Made by a program: the position numbers and the translations under genes. Below are positions 63,333-64,000 of a stretch of DNA of 64,000 nt, piece after piece. The notes under the pieces were generated by a model, which saw only the letters and a program-made list of their open reading frames with translations, did not search any database and was not told the origin of the DNA. The DNA is taken from assembly GCA_041391665.1 (NCBI GenBank), contig JAWKNO010000002.1, forward strand, positions 1,426,001-1,490,000, given 5' to 3'. Origin of the DNA: Bacteroidia bacterium. GTDB taxonomy: Bacteria; Bacteroidota; Bacteroidia; J057. The first letter of the stretch is position 1. Each line of letters starts with the position of its first letter.

Positions 63333-64000
63333 ATGGGCGTCGCAGGCAAAAACGAAGGAAAATATTCCGGTAATCGGTCACTGACAATCGGAGGTAGTCG
63401 CAATCCGCTGCGTATTGCGCTGTTTCTTATCGCCATCATTGGCATAAGCGTAGGCTTTTTGATAAAAACCCAATACCCGAGGATTCTTTTGCCCGAAAAA
63501 CTGTTTTACCCTGTCGTGGCGCTTCCCGGAGTGATTGCACTGTTGTCTTTTGTTATTTCCCATATCCGCCGCAGGCTCATTGATTACAGCTTTGTATCAT
63601 TTGTGCTGATTTACCTGCTGTTGATTTTCCTCGCTTTCCACAACCATTTGGGGACTTATTTTGCGGCAACGCTGGTAGCGGCTCAGATTCTGCTCAATAT
63701 TTCTTTTCGGAAAATACCCGAATTTTTACTCGTTGCCGTTGCCAGTCTGATTCTTTATGCAGTATTGGCGTTTTCTTTTGAAGAACTAAAAATCCATCCC
63801 AATCTTTTTCTCAGTGTCATGGGATTTGCCACGATTGGCAGCGGGATTTTTGTCTGGCTAAACCAAAAACCGGAAGTACAACCGAAGGAATCAGTCGCAG
63901 AAAAAAACGACATACCAGACATTCAACTACCCAATACGCCGCAGTCAGAACTACAGGTCGATGAGCAGGAAAATCCCGGGATTGTATTGCCAGAACCAGC
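63333..64000 (+). CDS. Multi-pass membrane protein, 3' truncated by window edge
   Basis: A frame open from ATG 63333 to the end of the window (at least 222 codons). About 28 polar residues are followed by several hydrophobic helices (IALFLIAIIGISVGFLI, VVALPGVIALLSFVI, FVLIYLLLIFLAF and later), then from about residue 180 a charged, Glu/Gln/Pro-rich region (NQKPEVQPKESVAEKND). The protein may go on to a signalling or other domain that is cut off. Not recognised. It starts 17 bp after the second TraB/GumN gene and is probably co-transcribed. Confidence 0.7.
   Translation, partial: MGVAGKNEGKYSGNRSLTIGGSRNPLRIALFLIAIIGISVGFLIKTQYPRILLPEKLFYPVVALPGVIALLSFVISHIRRRLIDYSFVSFVLIYLLLIFLAFHNHLGTYFAATLVAAQILLNISFRKIPEFLLVAVASLILYAVLAFSFEELKIHPNLFLSVMGFATIGSGIFVWLNQKPEVQPKESVAEKNDIPDIQLPNTPQSELQVDEQENPGIVLPEP

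Noticed and set aside
1..64000. tRNA, rRNA or other structured RNA genes
   Set aside because: I saw no cloverleaf with a GGTTCAA-type arm, no rRNA stretch and no recognisable riboswitch in the intergenic regions; a covariance-model scan would be needed to exclude weak ones.

Overview
This 64 kb window reads as the chromosome of a free-living member of the Bacteroidota, most likely of the class Saprospiria (inference; no rRNA or other taxonomic marker gene is present). Reasons: many proteins carry type IX secretion (T9SS) sorting domains, one has a gliding-motility-type C-terminal domain, a PUR/DUF3276 protein is present, and several genes have promoters of the form TTG-N19..21-TAnnTTTG, the Bacteroidota primary-sigma consensus.

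Layout. 1-4.5 kb: sulfur handling (end of a MoeB/ThiF-rhodanese gene, cysH), a YihY membrane protein, a thioesterase with a rhodanese, and ychF. 4.8-12.2 kb: two TetR regulators; the second heads a TolC / adaptor / RND pump operon and has a palindrome over its promoter. 12.3-16.7 kb: secreted PIG-L deacetylase-like protein and a sodium:solute symporter preceded by an overlapping 48-codon membrane protein. 16.8-27.0 kb: a secreted-protein locus described below. 27.1-33.7 kb: uncharacterised secreted protein, PUR protein, T9SS protein, Gfo/Idh oxidoreductase, and a GMC oxidoreductase with its Tat-exported small subunit. 33.7-36.3 kb: a repeat-rich accessory island with a decayed VapBC-like pair and a small-protein/HNH pair. 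36.3-42.2 kb: histidine degradation genes hutU-hutI-hutG-hutF plus a phytanoyl-CoA dioxygenase-family gene, all on the minus strand. 42.3-45.5 kb: ECF sigma factor, putative anti-sigma factor, small membrane protein, CotH-like protein. 45.5-47.8 kb: enoyl-CoA hydratase, cytochrome c, SCO1-like protein, lipoprotein. 47.9-54.5 kb: M36 metallopeptidase head-to-head with a Rho-binding antiterminator, then OsmC, a PLP sulfhydrylase and ffh. 54.6-64 kb: a 1493-residue SBBP/PKD surface protein, a DtxR regulator, ornithine aminotransferase, two TraB/GumN paralogs and the start of a membrane protein.

The most unusual locus is 16.8-27.0 kb. On the minus strand it holds a fibre-like protein followed by three tandem pairs, each a lipoprotein plus a large T9SS-sorted protein. 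The bodies of the pairs differ strongly, but the junctions (end of one T9SS gene, 13 bp, start of the next lipoprotein) are nearly identical in DNA. The fibre-like gene has five perfect copies of a 7-bp repeat inside its signal-peptide codons. With five copies the gene is out of frame; with four or seven it would encode a good signal peptide joined to the rest of the protein. Two of the three large T9SS genes are broken by frame changes near the 5' end. The whole 10 kb locus lies between two direct repeats of about 74 bp, each containing a 13-bp-arm inverted repeat. Together this looks like a phase-variable, recombining surface-protein cassette locus (inference).
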